Assembly: GCA_012295275.1 (NCBI GenBank)
Contig: CM022677.1
Coordinates: 10,528,922 to 10,592,921, forward strand
DNA: 64,000 nucleotides
DNA from: Chrysomallon squamiferum
Lineage: Eukaryota; Mollusca; Gastropoda; Neomphalida; Peltospiridae
Reading direction: 5' to 3'
Positions 12,772 to 21,868 of the stretch are shown here, piece by piece. The position numbers and the translations under genes were made by a program. Every line of letters begins with the position of its first letter. Within the stretch, counting starts at the first letter, position 1. The notes beneath the pieces are model-generated. The model did no database searches, was not told the origin of the DNA, and saw only the letters and a list, made by a program, of their open reading frames with translations.

Positions 12772-13801
12772 GTAAGCACTGATTACTATGGGTTACCAAG
12801 CAACCTTTTTAAAGATTTTGTTGTCCATGTCAGGCGAGTGGACAAAAGGTTTAAATCTGGTCCAGTTTCAACAGCAGCATTTCTTGTTTGTGAGGATATG
12901 ATTGGACTTTGTTTTCCTGTGCCAGTGTGCTCCTGAATATTGACTGTATGTCTATTGCCCCATCAGATGTACACAAGATACAGAATCTTCATACATAATA
13001 CACACCCTCTCCATCTCTGTCAGTCTCACAGATATATAACAATAACATACACAGAAAAAGACAGTGTATTTAATAAGAACAATATACATTTTCTATAGTC
13101 TATGAATATTTGCCAGTATTGCAGTACACACACTTAGATTTGCTTCACTCAGTCTCTCAATTCACACAAAAATACACAGAGATAAACAATATACAAACAA
13201 TAAAAACCATAAGTCTGTTGAAAATATGTACTATAAACAAAACTTTTTTGAAACAAACATACTTTATCAATCTGAACATATATTCAAACTCTGAATGAAG
13301 AGGATACAATACAAATTGTTGTAGATTGTAACTCAGATGTTATAACATATCAAAGGAAAAAAATAACAACGAAACAAACAACTAATAGTTTTCGACCCAG
13401 ATCTTTTGCTGAGTCTGGTGGGTTTTTCTTAAGCAAGACTCCATTTTACCTCTTTCTGTATCTCTGTTGTGTCATTTACAGTCACAAAAACACTCTCTAG
13501 GTCACACTAGGCCCAGATTAGCAACATCTATTTTAGTTTGAGTTAAGTTAAAAAATAATTAATTAAATAGGAAAAAAAAATAAAAAATGAATATGAAAAT
13601 TTGTTTTTAAAATGTTTATTTATTTTCAGGAGACAGCGTCAACGTCTTCTCAATGCTTCAGACAGTTGTTCATCAGTGACTGGAGAAACTGAAACTGGTT
13701 TCCCTCGACCCAGCACTGCACTGTTTCGAGATGACAGAACCTGGTCACGAACCGAAACCAGTTTTAATAATCCTTCGTTTGTGTCACCACCTGACCAGTA
13801 A
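406..13801 (+). CDS. Gene A: EB/EGF-like multi-module mucin-type transmembrane protein (5' partial, 14 exons)
   Basis: Joined coding exons: 406-549, 805-987, 1248-1280, 1650-1790, 2040-2378, 2535-6777, 6933-7073, 8961-9290, 10768-10791, 10981-11127, 11625-11957, 12215-12295, 12527-12620, 13630-13801. All have AG acceptors and GT donors, and every exon up to the transmembrane one starts and ends in phase 1, so modules can be duplicated without frame damage. The product has 6- and 7-cysteine EB/EGF-like modules, a giant Thr/Ser/Glu repeat exon, further modules, one transmembrane helix and a basic then Ser/Thr-rich tail ending at TAA 13799-13801. The signal peptide and first module are presumably upstream of the window. 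Coding sum is about 6.4 kb. Two one-base deletions in the mucin exon interrupt the frame; they may be real or assembly errors. A cell-surface role is inferred; no ligand can be named. Confidence 0.8.
805..987 (+). CDS. Gene A exon: 6-Cys module with extended last loop
   Basis: 183 nt, phase 1-1, donor gtaatt. It reads LLGEAC...FC...C...ICTC...GYRPASDTEFF...TECVPN. The last loop before the sixth Cys is long and matches the second half of the double-module exons (ATLLERKAFF, ATEEEIF, ATLVDVRAQ versions). Homologues of identical length occur at 16855-17037 (+) and 54022-54204 (-). Confidence 0.85.
   Translation: MRSILCLEKHVMMFFFSAKMHVIRDACREYARAKLVTGPPQTRNSSVCLRLLNVCLMTFL
1248..1280 (+). CDS. 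Gene A micro-exon: linker with one Cys
   Basis: 33-nt exon, acceptor tttttccag, donor gtaagt, phase 1-1. It encodes a short linker (GPSIQATVCLD). The same position holds a 27-nt exon in copy C (53490-53516) and a dead one in copy B (17254-17280), which supports it as real despite its size. Confidence 0.7.
1316..1367 (+). repeat. (TG)n microsatellite
   Basis: Intronic TG run in gene A, directly followed by an interspersed motif (CCAAACCAGTTGGCAGGCTG) also seen near 7398 and 24935. Confidence 0.93.
1650..1790 (+). CDS. Gene A exon: 7-Cys EB-like module
   Basis: 141 nt, phase 1-1, donor gttagt. It reads VDLGEKC...NC...EC...GC...KCRC...SCLA, seven cysteines. Homologues: 25362-25502 (copy D), 17726-17857 (copy B, with stop) and 52882-53022 (copy C, minus). 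Confidence 0.85.
2040..2378 (+). CDS. Gene A exon: double EB/EGF-like module
   Basis: 339 nt, acceptor cttttcag, donor gtacgt, phase 1-1. It encodes two six-Cys modules joined by a CPLC-containing linker and the segment VKEWATLGEAC, ending at GYCIRNELKL. The second module has the extended loop ATLLERKAFFLRGYC. Homologous exons are 18228-18513 (copy B, damaged), a 3' fragment near 25677-25800 (copy D) and 52175-52509 (copy C, frameshifted). Confidence 0.88.
2535..6777 (+). CDS. Gene A giant mucin-like Thr/Ser repeat exon
   Basis: Acceptor atatcttcag before 2535 and donor gtaagt after 6777. It opens with an acidic/Tyr leader (YSEDEYTSNC) that matches the start of the copy C mucin exon (DYSESEYESNC), which fixes the acceptor. 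Then comes a long array of a 60-bp unit (DTSTTLETSTSEITSTTVET and shortened forms), a degenerate Thr/Ser-rich tail (6590-6777), and phase 1 exit. The frame is open from 2535 to a TAG at 4718-4720, where one A is missing. A second one-base loss makes TAA at 6220-6222. With those two bases allowed for, frame and exit phase agree exactly. Mucin-type O-glycosylation of this segment is expected from its composition. Confidence 0.8.
2570..6590 (+). repeat. Coding minisatellite, 60-bp unit with higher-order structure
   Basis: The unit starts GATACATCAACAACTCTAGA and alternates with shortened units lacking the GATACATCAACA part. It has higher-order repeats: a segment from about 2867-3984 recurs at 4127-5243 (offset 1260, identical where compared apart from the lost base near 4712), and a nested 438-bp spacing links the TACACCAACA variants at 3031 and 3469. 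Confidence 0.9.
6933..7073 (+). CDS. Gene A exon: 7-Cys EB-like module after the mucin exon
   Basis: 141 nt, acceptor gtcttcag, donor gttaga, phase 1-1. It reads NLDHAC...SC...VC...NC...RCVC...AC, seven Cys. It is nearly identical to copy D exon 25977-26117. Confidence 0.85.
7143..7190 (+). repeat. (TA)n microsatellite
   Basis: TA run in the gene A intron after exon 6933-7073. Confidence 0.92.
8160..8500 (+). repeat. Intronic tandem repeat, about 130-bp unit
   Basis: Blocks with GATAGGCATATTTATATAACC, TTTTAATGTTTTGGCTGCCT and GAAT(A/G)GAAA recur at about 8265-8315 and 8393-8440, with partial copies at 8190 and 8484. Confidence 0.75.
8961..9290 (+). CDS. Gene A exon: double EB/EGF-like module
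   Basis: 330 nt, acceptor tctattcag, donor gttagt, phase 1-1. Two six-Cys modules: LGQVC...C...GC...RCHC...FC and VGEQC...SC...LC...YCQC...KC. The second has the extended loop NATEEEIFAKPEKW typical of the family. Confidence 0.87.
9615..9990 (+). repeat. Intronic tandem repeat, about 150-bp unit
   Basis: GAGG(T/C)TGCCCAAAA-type cores at about 9622, 9773 and 9928, each followed by TATAAAATTAAAA-like and AAGTATAAA-like blocks. Confidence 0.8.
10768..10791 (+). CDS. Gene A micro-exon: 24-nt linker
   Basis: Acceptor tttctttcag, donor gtaagc, phase 1-1, encoding DDGKKCII. It is very short, so it rests on consensus splice sites, preserved phase and its position between a double-module exon and the next 7-Cys exon, parallel to 1248-1280. 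Confidence 0.6.
10981..11127 (+). CDS. Gene A exon: 7-Cys EB-like module
   Basis: 147 nt, acceptor tatttgcag, donor gtcaga, phase 1-1. It reads VGDVC...IC...VC...GC...RCWC...KCVP, seven Cys. The following intron is an AAT/AAC-rich simple repeat. Confidence 0.83.
11625..11957 (+). CDS. Gene A exon: double EB/EGF-like module
   Basis: 333 nt, acceptor tttcattcag, donor gtaagt, phase 1-1. The first module is EPC...RC...VC...ECQC...GC, the second LGEAC...FC...EC...FCLC...QC with the extended loop NATLVDVRAQYTNLAQC. Confidence 0.87.
12215..12295 (+). CDS. Gene A exon: juxtamembrane linker
   Basis: 81 nt, acceptor tatttcag, donor gtaaaa, phase 1-1. It encodes a Pro/acidic linker with one Cys (GYIPPVTCIQG...DPPDFKSEAE) just before the transmembrane exon. 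A degraded copy of its first bases lies in the preceding intron near 12119-12150. Confidence 0.75.
12527..12620 (+). CDS. Gene A exon: transmembrane helix
   Basis: 94 nt, acceptor acattgcag, donor gtaagc, entering in phase 1 and leaving in phase 2. It encodes SSPYL then a hydrophobic helix (FFYVLVPAVLILTAVLV) followed by the basic stop-transfer IIRRR, giving type I topology with the Cys modules outside. Confidence 0.85.
12706..12767 (+). repeat. (CT)n microsatellite
   Basis: Intron between the transmembrane and tail exons of gene A. Confidence 0.93.
13630..13801 (+). CDS. Gene A last coding exon: cytoplasmic tail and stop
   Basis: Acceptor ttattttcag, phase 2 entry, TAA at 13799-13801. The tail is about 58 residues: a basic membrane-proximal RRQRQR, then Ser/Thr-rich with RTWSRTE and a terminal NNPSF stretch loosely like NPxF/Y sorting motifs. 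No kinase or adaptor domain is visible. Confidence 0.85.
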
Positions 13802-14989
13802 GCTCAACTCAAGCAGCTGAAGGAATTTTTTTATTTTAATGAAGAAGAAAAATAAATAACAAAAAGATCAAGAAAAATAATCAAAATTATTTGTCACGGT
13901 AGTATAATAAATATTTCATATATATTAAATTGTTGTTGGTTTGTTTTTTATCCTTAAAATAGAACTGCATGTAAATACCTAAATTTAGTCATGATGGAGA
14001 TGGAAATTAATAACAGGAGATTAGGAGTAATATCAGATATTATATTATATTGTTGTTAGTTTTTCTTTGAGATAATCAGTTTGCATGATTATGTAACACT
14101 AACCAACCCTCTCCACAAAAACCAACACAATAAATAAATAAATAAAGCCAACAAAGTCTATAGTCATTGTTTTATTTGTTAACAAATAACAATAATTATA
14201 AATACAAACAAATATAAAAGCGAAATTAGTTTCTAATAATTTTCTCTAATACTACGTGCACATCTAGTAAAAGTAAAAACTGAGTTTTATACCAATTTTT
14301 TAGGTATATTCTAAATCACATTTGTTTCTACAATCCTCAAATCTTGTAAATTAGATTTATGAAACATTCTACATTAACAAATATATAAATAACAAACTGT
14401 TTACTATCCATCATGATAGTAACTTAATTGTTAAATTTAATTAATCATAAAGAAATAAAAAACAATCAATTTCTCTTCTTGCAGTTATTCAAAATTGTCA
14501 AACAATCACATAATAGAACAAAAATTTTGAATTATTATTTGTTTAAACCACAAAATTCGACTAATTATATACCTGTAGGTAGATAACATGAGAGAAAATA
14601 GTAGTAGTAGATCAGTGAGGAAAACAATATTTAAACTATGAAAACGTCTATTTTTTTTTAAAAAGAAAGGAAAGAATATAACAATTTTAAAATCTAATTA
14701 TAAACAATTTATATCTGATTATCTTTCTAAACAACTCACAGAATTATAAAAGTACGTGTTTTAATTTTAAAAACAAATCATGATGATAATTAATTACACA
14801 AATTTTAATGAACATGAAACATATATACAGTGTTTACTATGTCTTAAATCACAAATACCAAAAATTAACCACTTCTTGAAAAAATATTGGAAATTCAAAA
14901 TAACCAAAATCTCTCTCTCTCTTCTATTATTTACTGCTGATATTATTATATACATATCTGCTTCTCTTTTATTATTAATTAAGCAAGTT
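13802..14989. other. 3' UTR and intergenic AT-rich DNA
   Basis: I see no coding exon here. The first few hundred bases are probably the gene A 3' UTR. The remainder is AT-rich until homology to the copy C upstream region begins near 14990. Confidence 0.5.
14126..14146 (+). promoter_or_regulatory. Candidate polyadenylation signals for gene A
   Basis: Overlapping AATAAA hexamers follow about 330 bases of AT-rich 3' sequence after the gene A stop. Another AATAAA-like run is at 13849-13858. Such hexamers are common in this AT-rich DNA. Confidence 0.4.
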
Positions 14990-15118
14990 TATCTTTTTGT
15001 CACTCAAACACCAATGCACAAAAAAGACGTTTTCAAAGGAAACATTTTATTGTGTTGTTAAATAAGAACGACTGATCTTGCATTTCTTACGTTTTGTTCT
15101 GTCCACGTCAGGATATCA

Positions 15119-15221
<103 letters not shown>

Positions 15222-15245
15222 ATATATTTTAAGATTGTTTTTCAG

Positions 15246-15290
15246 GTTATCAAAATTGTTCTACCAAATGTTTGCTATCAACTGTTCATG
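15246..15290 (+). pseudogene. Copy B leader exon with lost start codon
   Basis: It aligns to the copy C signal-peptide exon (55454-55514): same acceptor (tttttcag), same gttatcaaa leader and same donor gtatct. Where copy C has ATG, copy B has ATT at 15255-15257, and about 16 bases of the leader are missing. Confidence 0.8.
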
Positions 15291-15657
15291 GTATCTATGT
15301 TTTATTTACTTTCTTTATATATTTCTGTATTATTAACATGACTATTGTTGTTGTTGTTAGAAATAGTGATAGTATTAGAAGTTGATAATGTTTTTATAGT
15401 AGTAGTCGTTGGTGTTGCTGTTGGTGTCTAATGTTTACATATGTAAAACATCAAAAATTATTAATTAATTATTACATGAATATGTTAACAGTAAAAGGAA
15501 TATATTTAAAATACTTTTTATTATTAATATTTACTTTTTCTTTTAATTAATTAATTAATTAACTAATTAACTAATTTATTTATTTATTTATTTATTTATT
15601 TATGTATTCATTTATTATTACAAATTTTAAATATTTTTAAAATTTTATTTTATACAG

Positions 15658-15807
15658 ATGATAATCTGAAGATAATGGGATTATGTAAAACGTCACCCAA
15701 TTTGTGCCCCATCAACTCTAAAGGTTTGAACGTGGGATGTCTGGGCTAGCGATGTGTCTGTGAGAACGGAACCGTGGCAGATTCTGATAAAACATAGTGT
15801 CTTAAAC
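15658..15807 (+). pseudogene. Copy B 7-Cys exon with two stops
   Basis: 150 nt, the same length as copy C exon 54836-54985. In-frame TAG at 15747-15749 (GAG in copy C) and TAG at 15795-15797 (CAG in copy C). One conserved Cys codon is GGT. Confidence 0.85.
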
Positions 15808-16341
15808 GTAGTGTCTGTTATTATTAATATTATGATTATTCTTATTATTATTATTACTATTATTATTATTATGATTACTGATTTATTGGATTATTTCCCC
15901 TTACAATAGAATTAACGAAACAATATAGTAGATTTATTATGGATGTTGCGCAGTGATTCCCAATGTGTGGCGCTGTTTGAATATAATGTGAAAGTATATA
16001 ATACGACCAAACTTCCAGTTACACTTCGTCTGCACGTATTATCGTGTATCAGGCAGCACCTAAGTGCAGTTTGTTTACACAGTGGAGTTGATTTTGATAT
16101 CTACTTTATATTCCAGTAATTATTCATTGAAAAAACTCAGTTTGTTTATATATCAAAGGGGACCTAAACATTTTAAAGATGTTGAGGTGGGGCATGGAGC
16201 AGGAAAAGGTTTGGAATCACTGTTGCATCCTGTACATTGTAAATAAAATAATTTTATTTATTTCTTCTTTGAAGTTGTAGAATATATTTAATTTCGGATT
16301 CCCATCTGTAGCTCTACGTTAATTATTATTATTACTATTAC

Positions 16342-16393
<52 letters not shown>

Positions 16394-16405
16394 TATTTAT
16401 TACAG

Positions 16406-16549
16406 TTGTAAACCTGGGAGAGTCGTGTACTCAGTCTGGACAGACTTGTACTAAAAGAGCGCTGTGTAAAAATGGCGTCTGTCAGTGTGAAACTGGTTTT
16501 GTCAAATCTGATGACGGAAAACGATGCTGAAAACAGTCGATTGCTACAA
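16406..16549 (+). pseudogene. Copy B 6-Cys exon with stop
   Basis: 144 nt, nearly identical to gene A exon 406-549, including the (ATT)n before the acceptor. In-frame TGA at 16528-16530 just after the last Cys. Confidence 0.85.
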
Positions 16550-16722
16550 GTATAATTTTATTTTATTTACATGTATATCTTCATACATCCATACATCCAT
16601 ATATATATGTGTGTGCACACACACACATATACATACTTACATACACATACATACATACATACGTACGTACGTACATACATACATATATATACTAATTTTT
16701 TCTACAGTTTTGTGTATATATC

Positions 16723-16731
<9 letters not shown>

Positions 16732-16808
<77 letters not shown>
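16732..16808 (+). repeat. (GA)n microsatellite inside copy B intron
   Basis: Pure GA run between the copy B exons ending 16549 and starting 16855; the counterpart of 54254-54324. Confidence 0.93.
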
Positions 16809-16810
<2 letters not shown>

Positions 16811-16854
16811 TGTAGGAATGGTAATCTATAATTTACTATACTGACGTTTAACAG

Positions 16855-17037
16855 ATCAGAAAGGAGATATTTTGGGAGATTCTTGTAACGCGTACAACAT
16901 ATTATGTGAAGACAGCCGAAATCAGTTCTGCAACGTCACGAAATGCACGTGCAAACCCAAATACAGACCAGCCAATGAAATGTAGTTTCCCAATTTGCCA
17001 AAACTCACAGAATGTGTTCCTAAAAATTTCAAAATAG
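16855..17037 (+). pseudogene. Copy B extended-loop exon with stop
   Basis: 183 nt, homologous to 805-987 and to copy C 54022-54204. TAG at 16983-16985 where copy C reads ACG GAG. Acceptor and donor are retained. Confidence 0.85.
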
Positions 17038-17253
17038 GTGAAATAGACTAACTAAATTACTAAATAATATAATGTAGTGTACTGTAAAAATTATCATACA
17101 AAATATAATGGAATGTAATAATAGTTATAATACAGCAGATGACAAATAGACAATATAATGCAATTCTGTACAACAAGTCACAGCAGAACACACACAACAA
17201 AATTCGACTCAACATCGCATAATATATAGTACATGTTTATTTTATTATTTCAG

Positions 17254-17280
17254 GAGAATCTTTGCAAGCAGAATGCTTAT
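17254..17280 (+). pseudogene. Copy B micro-exon with destroyed donor
   Basis: It matches copy C micro-exon 53490-53516. The copy C junction cttag/gtaaat has become cttatttaaat, so the donor GT is gone. Confidence 0.7.
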
Positions 17281-17725
17281 TTAAATACATTTTAAAGATA
17301 GTAGTAGTAATAGTAGTAGTAGTAATAATAATAATTTTCAGACTGTTCATGATTATAATAATGATGATGATAATGAAATTATTCGAAGTAAAAACAGACA
17401 GCATTTGCAGTGATGCCAAATAGTGCAGCAGTAATTGCAGTAACAATAGTAGTAGTAGCAGTTATAGTATTAACAGTAGTAATAGTAGTAACATTATTAA
17501 CAGAAGCAGTAGTATAGTAATAGTAGTAGTAATAGCAGCAGCATTTGTTGTTTTTTCTTGAGTATATCTCCTTCAAGCTAGTACCTAAAAAAGAAATATA
17601 ATTTATTTTTCTATTCTTTCTTTCTCTGTTTACTTATTAAACTTTTCCTTTTTTTTTTTTTTTCCTCAGATCATATAAATGTTTTAAAATATCATAAACA
17701 AACAATAATTTATTTATATATTCAG

Positions 17726-17857
17726 GAGATGTGGGATAGAAGTGCTACAAGGATTTTAACTGTAAAAACGTGGAATGTGCTAGAGCTGGTTGCGAAAAGA
17801 AATGCAGATGTAAAAACGGGACTGTTACGTCTGATGACTTTCAGAGTTGTCTCCCTG
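17726..17857 (+). pseudogene. Copy B 7-Cys exon with stop
   Basis: 132 nt against 141 in copy C, with 6- and 3-base in-frame losses. CAG to TAG stop at 17737-17739. Splice sites are intact. Confidence 0.82.
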
Positions 17858-17901
17858 GTAAATAGAATCTTTAACCTGAGAAATAACAATATATAAATAC
17901 A

Positions 17902-17940
<39 letters not shown>

Positions 17941-18227
17941 AGTGATAATATTAACAACAGCAAAATATTCATTGTTATGGCCAAGCGAACAGCAAAAGAT
18001 AAACAATTGACCATATTTGTACTGCAGAATCTGTAACCCTGATCTCTGTGTTATATATGTTAATTATAATTTCTGGTCAATATTATTTGCAAGTGAGCTT
18101 TTGTTAGGATTCTTTATTATAATTGTTTTTGTCTCAGGCAAATGAAATTTAACGAATATACGGAGCATGATTTAAAATAACAACAACAACAACAATTTAT
18201 TTATTTATTTATTTCCGCACTGTTTAG

Positions 18228-18513
18228 CTCGAAAACTGGCAGACAAATGTGATAGTTGGACTAAATGTGGAACGAAATATTCATGCTGCAAACCGGAAAT
18301 ACGTCATGGTACCTGCAAGTGTATTCCTAGTCACTTCACTGCTGCAGATGGCAAGTTGTTAAAACGACGTCCAAACTGTGTGAAGGAATGGGCGACTCTA
18401 GGGGATGGAATGCTATGTTTACAGTTGTAAAAATAGCTTCAGAGCTGCTACTTTGCTCGAACGTTAAACATTCTTTCTGCGAGGATACTCTTTAAACAAT
18501 CATGTGTAATTAG
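18228..18513 (+). pseudogene. Copy B double-module exon, internally deleted
   Basis: Homologous to 2040-2378 and 52175-52509, but about 50 bases shorter. The linker between the modules and much of the second module are lost, and stops follow. It still carries the 8 bases (near TGTGATAGTTGG) that copy C has lost. Confidence 0.8.
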
Positions 18514-18909
18514 GTACGTTTTATTACGTCTTCATGTTTGTTTTATTATTATTATTATTATTAACTTTTTTAGTTTTTTAATCTCCTCGCCATTTGTTAA
18601 TTTTAAATCGAGGCTTGTAAGTAGTTAGCCTCTGTATTTTGAAAATAATAATCGTAGACACAGCCATTTTCAACAAGGGTTCAAAACCAGCTTTAAAAAA
18701 AAAAAGAAGAAAAAAAAGAAAAAAAAAAAGGATTATGGAAGGGACAAGACATATTTATGATAACATTATAACTAATGCTGTTTTTTTGTATTTTTTACAT
18801 TTTCCAGAATTATGCTTTTAATAAAATTCACTTTTGAATTTTTCATCTGTTTATTTCAGTAGTATTCTCAAAATGCAAACGAAAAATACTATTACAAAGT
18901 TATGGAGAA

Positions 18910-18941
<32 letters not shown>

Positions 18942-19058
18942 ATGTATGTAATAAAAAGTGTGTAAAACTAATCATACATCTGTGTAATAAATGACATTTG
19001 TACCATTAATTAATCACTATTTATTATTATTATTATTATTATTACTACTATTAATCAC

Positions 19059-19090
<32 letters not shown>

Positions 19091-19167
19091 GCTGTTATTG
19101 TTATTATCAACTTCAAAGTATTTTTTCTCTATACCTTATTATCTAAAAATATGGAGACGATGTTATG

Positions 19168-19446
19168 GGAAAAACTGAACCTATAATGGCTATAGATAAA
19201 TCAGCTACATCTACTACTACTACTACTACTACAGTGACTGAGCCTCACACTCCAACATCTACCACATCAGCATCTACTAAAGGAAAAACTGAACCTACAG
19301 ATAAATAAACATCAGCTACACCTACTACTGCAAAAACTACTATAGTGACTGAGGCTCAGACTCCAAAACCTACCACAACTACTACAGCTGAGACTACAAC
19401 ACCTATGGAAACCACAACAGTAGAAAAACAACTGAAACTGAATCTG
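19168..19446 (+). pseudogene. Copy B mucin exon remnant
   Basis: Thr-rich sequence (GKTEP, TVTEAQTPKP, TTTTAETTT) aligned to copy C mucin exon 50754-51119, with the same donor gtcagt. It has an in-frame TAA near 19306. The 5' boundary is unclear. It lacks the 60-bp array of gene A. Confidence 0.7.
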
Positions 19447-19677
19447 GTCAGTAGAAGTTGTAGTTGCAGAAATAGTAAATGTTGTATTTGTATAGGAATA
19501 GAGATAGTGGTTGTAATTGTAATAGTAGATGTTGTAGTTGTAGTAGGAATAGATTTCATTTATTATTATTATTATTATTTTTATTTTTGTTTTGTTTCAA
19601 GATTTGTGTATATAAACTATAGAACTATATACTGTATCTTGTGTATATAAACTATATAACTATATACTGGATTTCAG

Positions 19678-19787
19678 CTCTGTGTCAGAAAGATGATCAG
19701 TTATCTGCATCGTGGCAGACATCATTCCTGCATACAAAGTGTTTGTCAATGACAACAACTGTCCACACATCAGTGGAGGATGTCCAG
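19678..19787 (+). pseudogene. Copy B Cys exon (LCQKDD type), frameshifted
   Basis: Acceptor gatttcag, donor gttagt. It aligns to copy C sequence at 50392 downwards, with a one-base loss (gatcagttatc against gatagtgttatc). It preserves the donor that copy C has lost. Confidence 0.7.
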
Positions 19788-19924
19788 GTTAGTGAAAGAG
19801 AAAAAGAAAAAACAAAAATTTGTTGTTTTTGTATTCAAGTAATTTTAGTAAACAAATGTTTGTGGTGGGTTTTATTTTGTAGTTAAGTAATTTTAACAAA
19901 CAAATGTTTTAAATGTTTTATTTT

Positions 19925-20530
19925 CTTTTAGATAGTTTAAATGTATCTCTTTTATATAATTCTTTAGAAGGTCTGACTCAAGATAAAATAATATATTTCT
20001 ATATATGTCAGGAATGTACAGTGAATGTGGCCAACTGATAACAAAACTCATCTAAACTTATGAGCAAACTTGTGATGTACATGTTCACATTGTCTTAATG
20101 GCAGACAGCACTTTTATATGATTTACTTTAAAGCTGAATCAGATCACAGTTTGGTAGTCAGTGATCTACAGTTTCTCCGAGGCCAACACACAGTCGCTAT
20201 ACACAGAGTTATCAGAAAAAAGTTTAAATACATCTCTTTTATATAATTCTTTAGAAGTTCTGACTCAACTAGTTCCTTGTTACACAGTCTTCTTTTGAAT
20301 CTGTTGTTGTCAATATTCTATTAGTATTATGTTATGATGAAGATGAAGATGATGATGATCAAGAAAAGATAAAATAATATATATATGTCAGAAATGTGGG
20401 CAACTTATAACAAAATTTATGACCAATCAAAGGTTATACATGACTAGTGATTTACAGTTGCACATTGTCCTCATGGTAGACCACACAACAAACTTGTGAT
20501 TTACTCCAACATGATGCTTCAAGGTCATTT
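19925..20530 (+). repeat. Two-copy tandem repeat of about 290 bp
   Basis: The segment with ATCTCTTTTATATAATTC, a ...GTCAG(A/G)AATGT part and ...AACAAAA occurs at about 19935-20060 and again at 20225-20410, followed by related ...CTTGTGAT...ACATTGTC... sequence in both. Confidence 0.6.
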
Positions 20531-20657
20531 TGTGTTCACTTTGTCTGGTGGTGAATGAGCTACAGAGTTTGTCTGATGCCAAAAACAGAGTTACTGTTTA
20601 AATGTTTACCAAACAAGAGAAATTGTTTAATGCATGATAATTTTCTTTGTTTTGCAG

Positions 20658-20719
20658 AATGGAACTGTGATTTAGGACTTATCAGTTGCCATAAGTACTC
20701 AGATGTAGAAATTATATAA
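20658..20719 (+). pseudogene. Possible terminal exon of copy B
   Basis: Acceptor ttttgcag, then an open phase-1 frame EWNCDLGLISCHKYSDVEII and a TAA at 20717-20719. Its first codons (TGG AAC TGT after the acceptor) match the candidate minus-strand exon 44720-44846, hence the link. Weak evidence on its own. Confidence 0.35.
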
Positions 20720-20759
20720 AATGGTTTTTAATTTATTTTTATCTTTCTGTCACTATTTC

Positions 20760-20846
<87 letters not shown>

Positions 20847-21243
20847 AACACACACACACATTCTCTCACTGATGATCTGTAACATATTTTATTTTTATAT
20901 TGATAACCAATTCTGTCAAGATTAACAAAAACAACAAAAACATTCATTAATCAGTATAAAACATCCTGTTTTCTGAATCAATTTTAAAATGAGGTACGAG
21001 ACAATGGTTTTAATTTTTCAAACACATACAAACAGAAACTATTTTTAAATAAATAAATAAAATATTTAAAATGCAGGTGTTGTCAGGTAATGTGTTTTTG
21101 TTGAATATTGAGGGACACACCCAGTTAGTAGTTAGACTGGAGAGGTAGTGAAGTGTGACTATTTAATTTTCAAATTTTCTGTCAAGCTGTGATTCTTCTG
21201 ATCTTTTATACAAAGGATTACTGCTCACACCCATACATGGACG

Positions 21244-21281
<38 letters not shown>

Positions 21282-21868
21282 TTCATTCATTCATTCATTC
21301 ATTTATTTTTAATGTATCCTTTTTTTTTACTCTTTATTTAACATATTTTTCTTTTATTCAGAACAAATCCATTTTTCAGATTTTTTTTGAGGTCATTAAT
21401 AATTTTTTTTGTGGTCATTAATCAGAATTTTTTTTTGAATTTCATTCAAATAATTTTGAGGTGTGGTCATTAATAAACTTGATTGATATAATTTTATATT
21501 ATTATATTTTTTTTTTATGTGATCAGTAACATCTTACATGAACGTGTTTGTCATGCTTGAACAATGATAGCTGCATCCTTCATGATTTCTCATAATATTT
21601 AATCTCTCTCTCTCTGTCACCGAATTTTAGATATCCAGGTTAAAATTTGTGTATATATATATATATATATATAAATAATTATAACTGATTGAGTGCCCAT
21701 ATAATTAGTAATTAAATAAATAAAAAAATAAAATAAAATAAAATAAAAAAATAAATATTATGCACATAAGGAACCATTAATCCAGAATCTAGAAAGCCAG
21801 AATCCAAGAAACGTGGGGAAAATATTAATATCCTGAAGAGATTAGTCTGCTATGAAATTTTCGTCATA
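20720..21868. other. Intergenic, simple-repeat-rich
   Basis: Contains a (CT)n tract at 20767-20834, ATTT/ATTC tracts near 21245-21310 and poly-T. No coding signal seen. Confidence 0.5.
20767..20834 (+). repeat. (CT)n microsatellite
   Basis: CT run after the possible copy B terminal exon, followed by a CA run. Confidence 0.93.
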
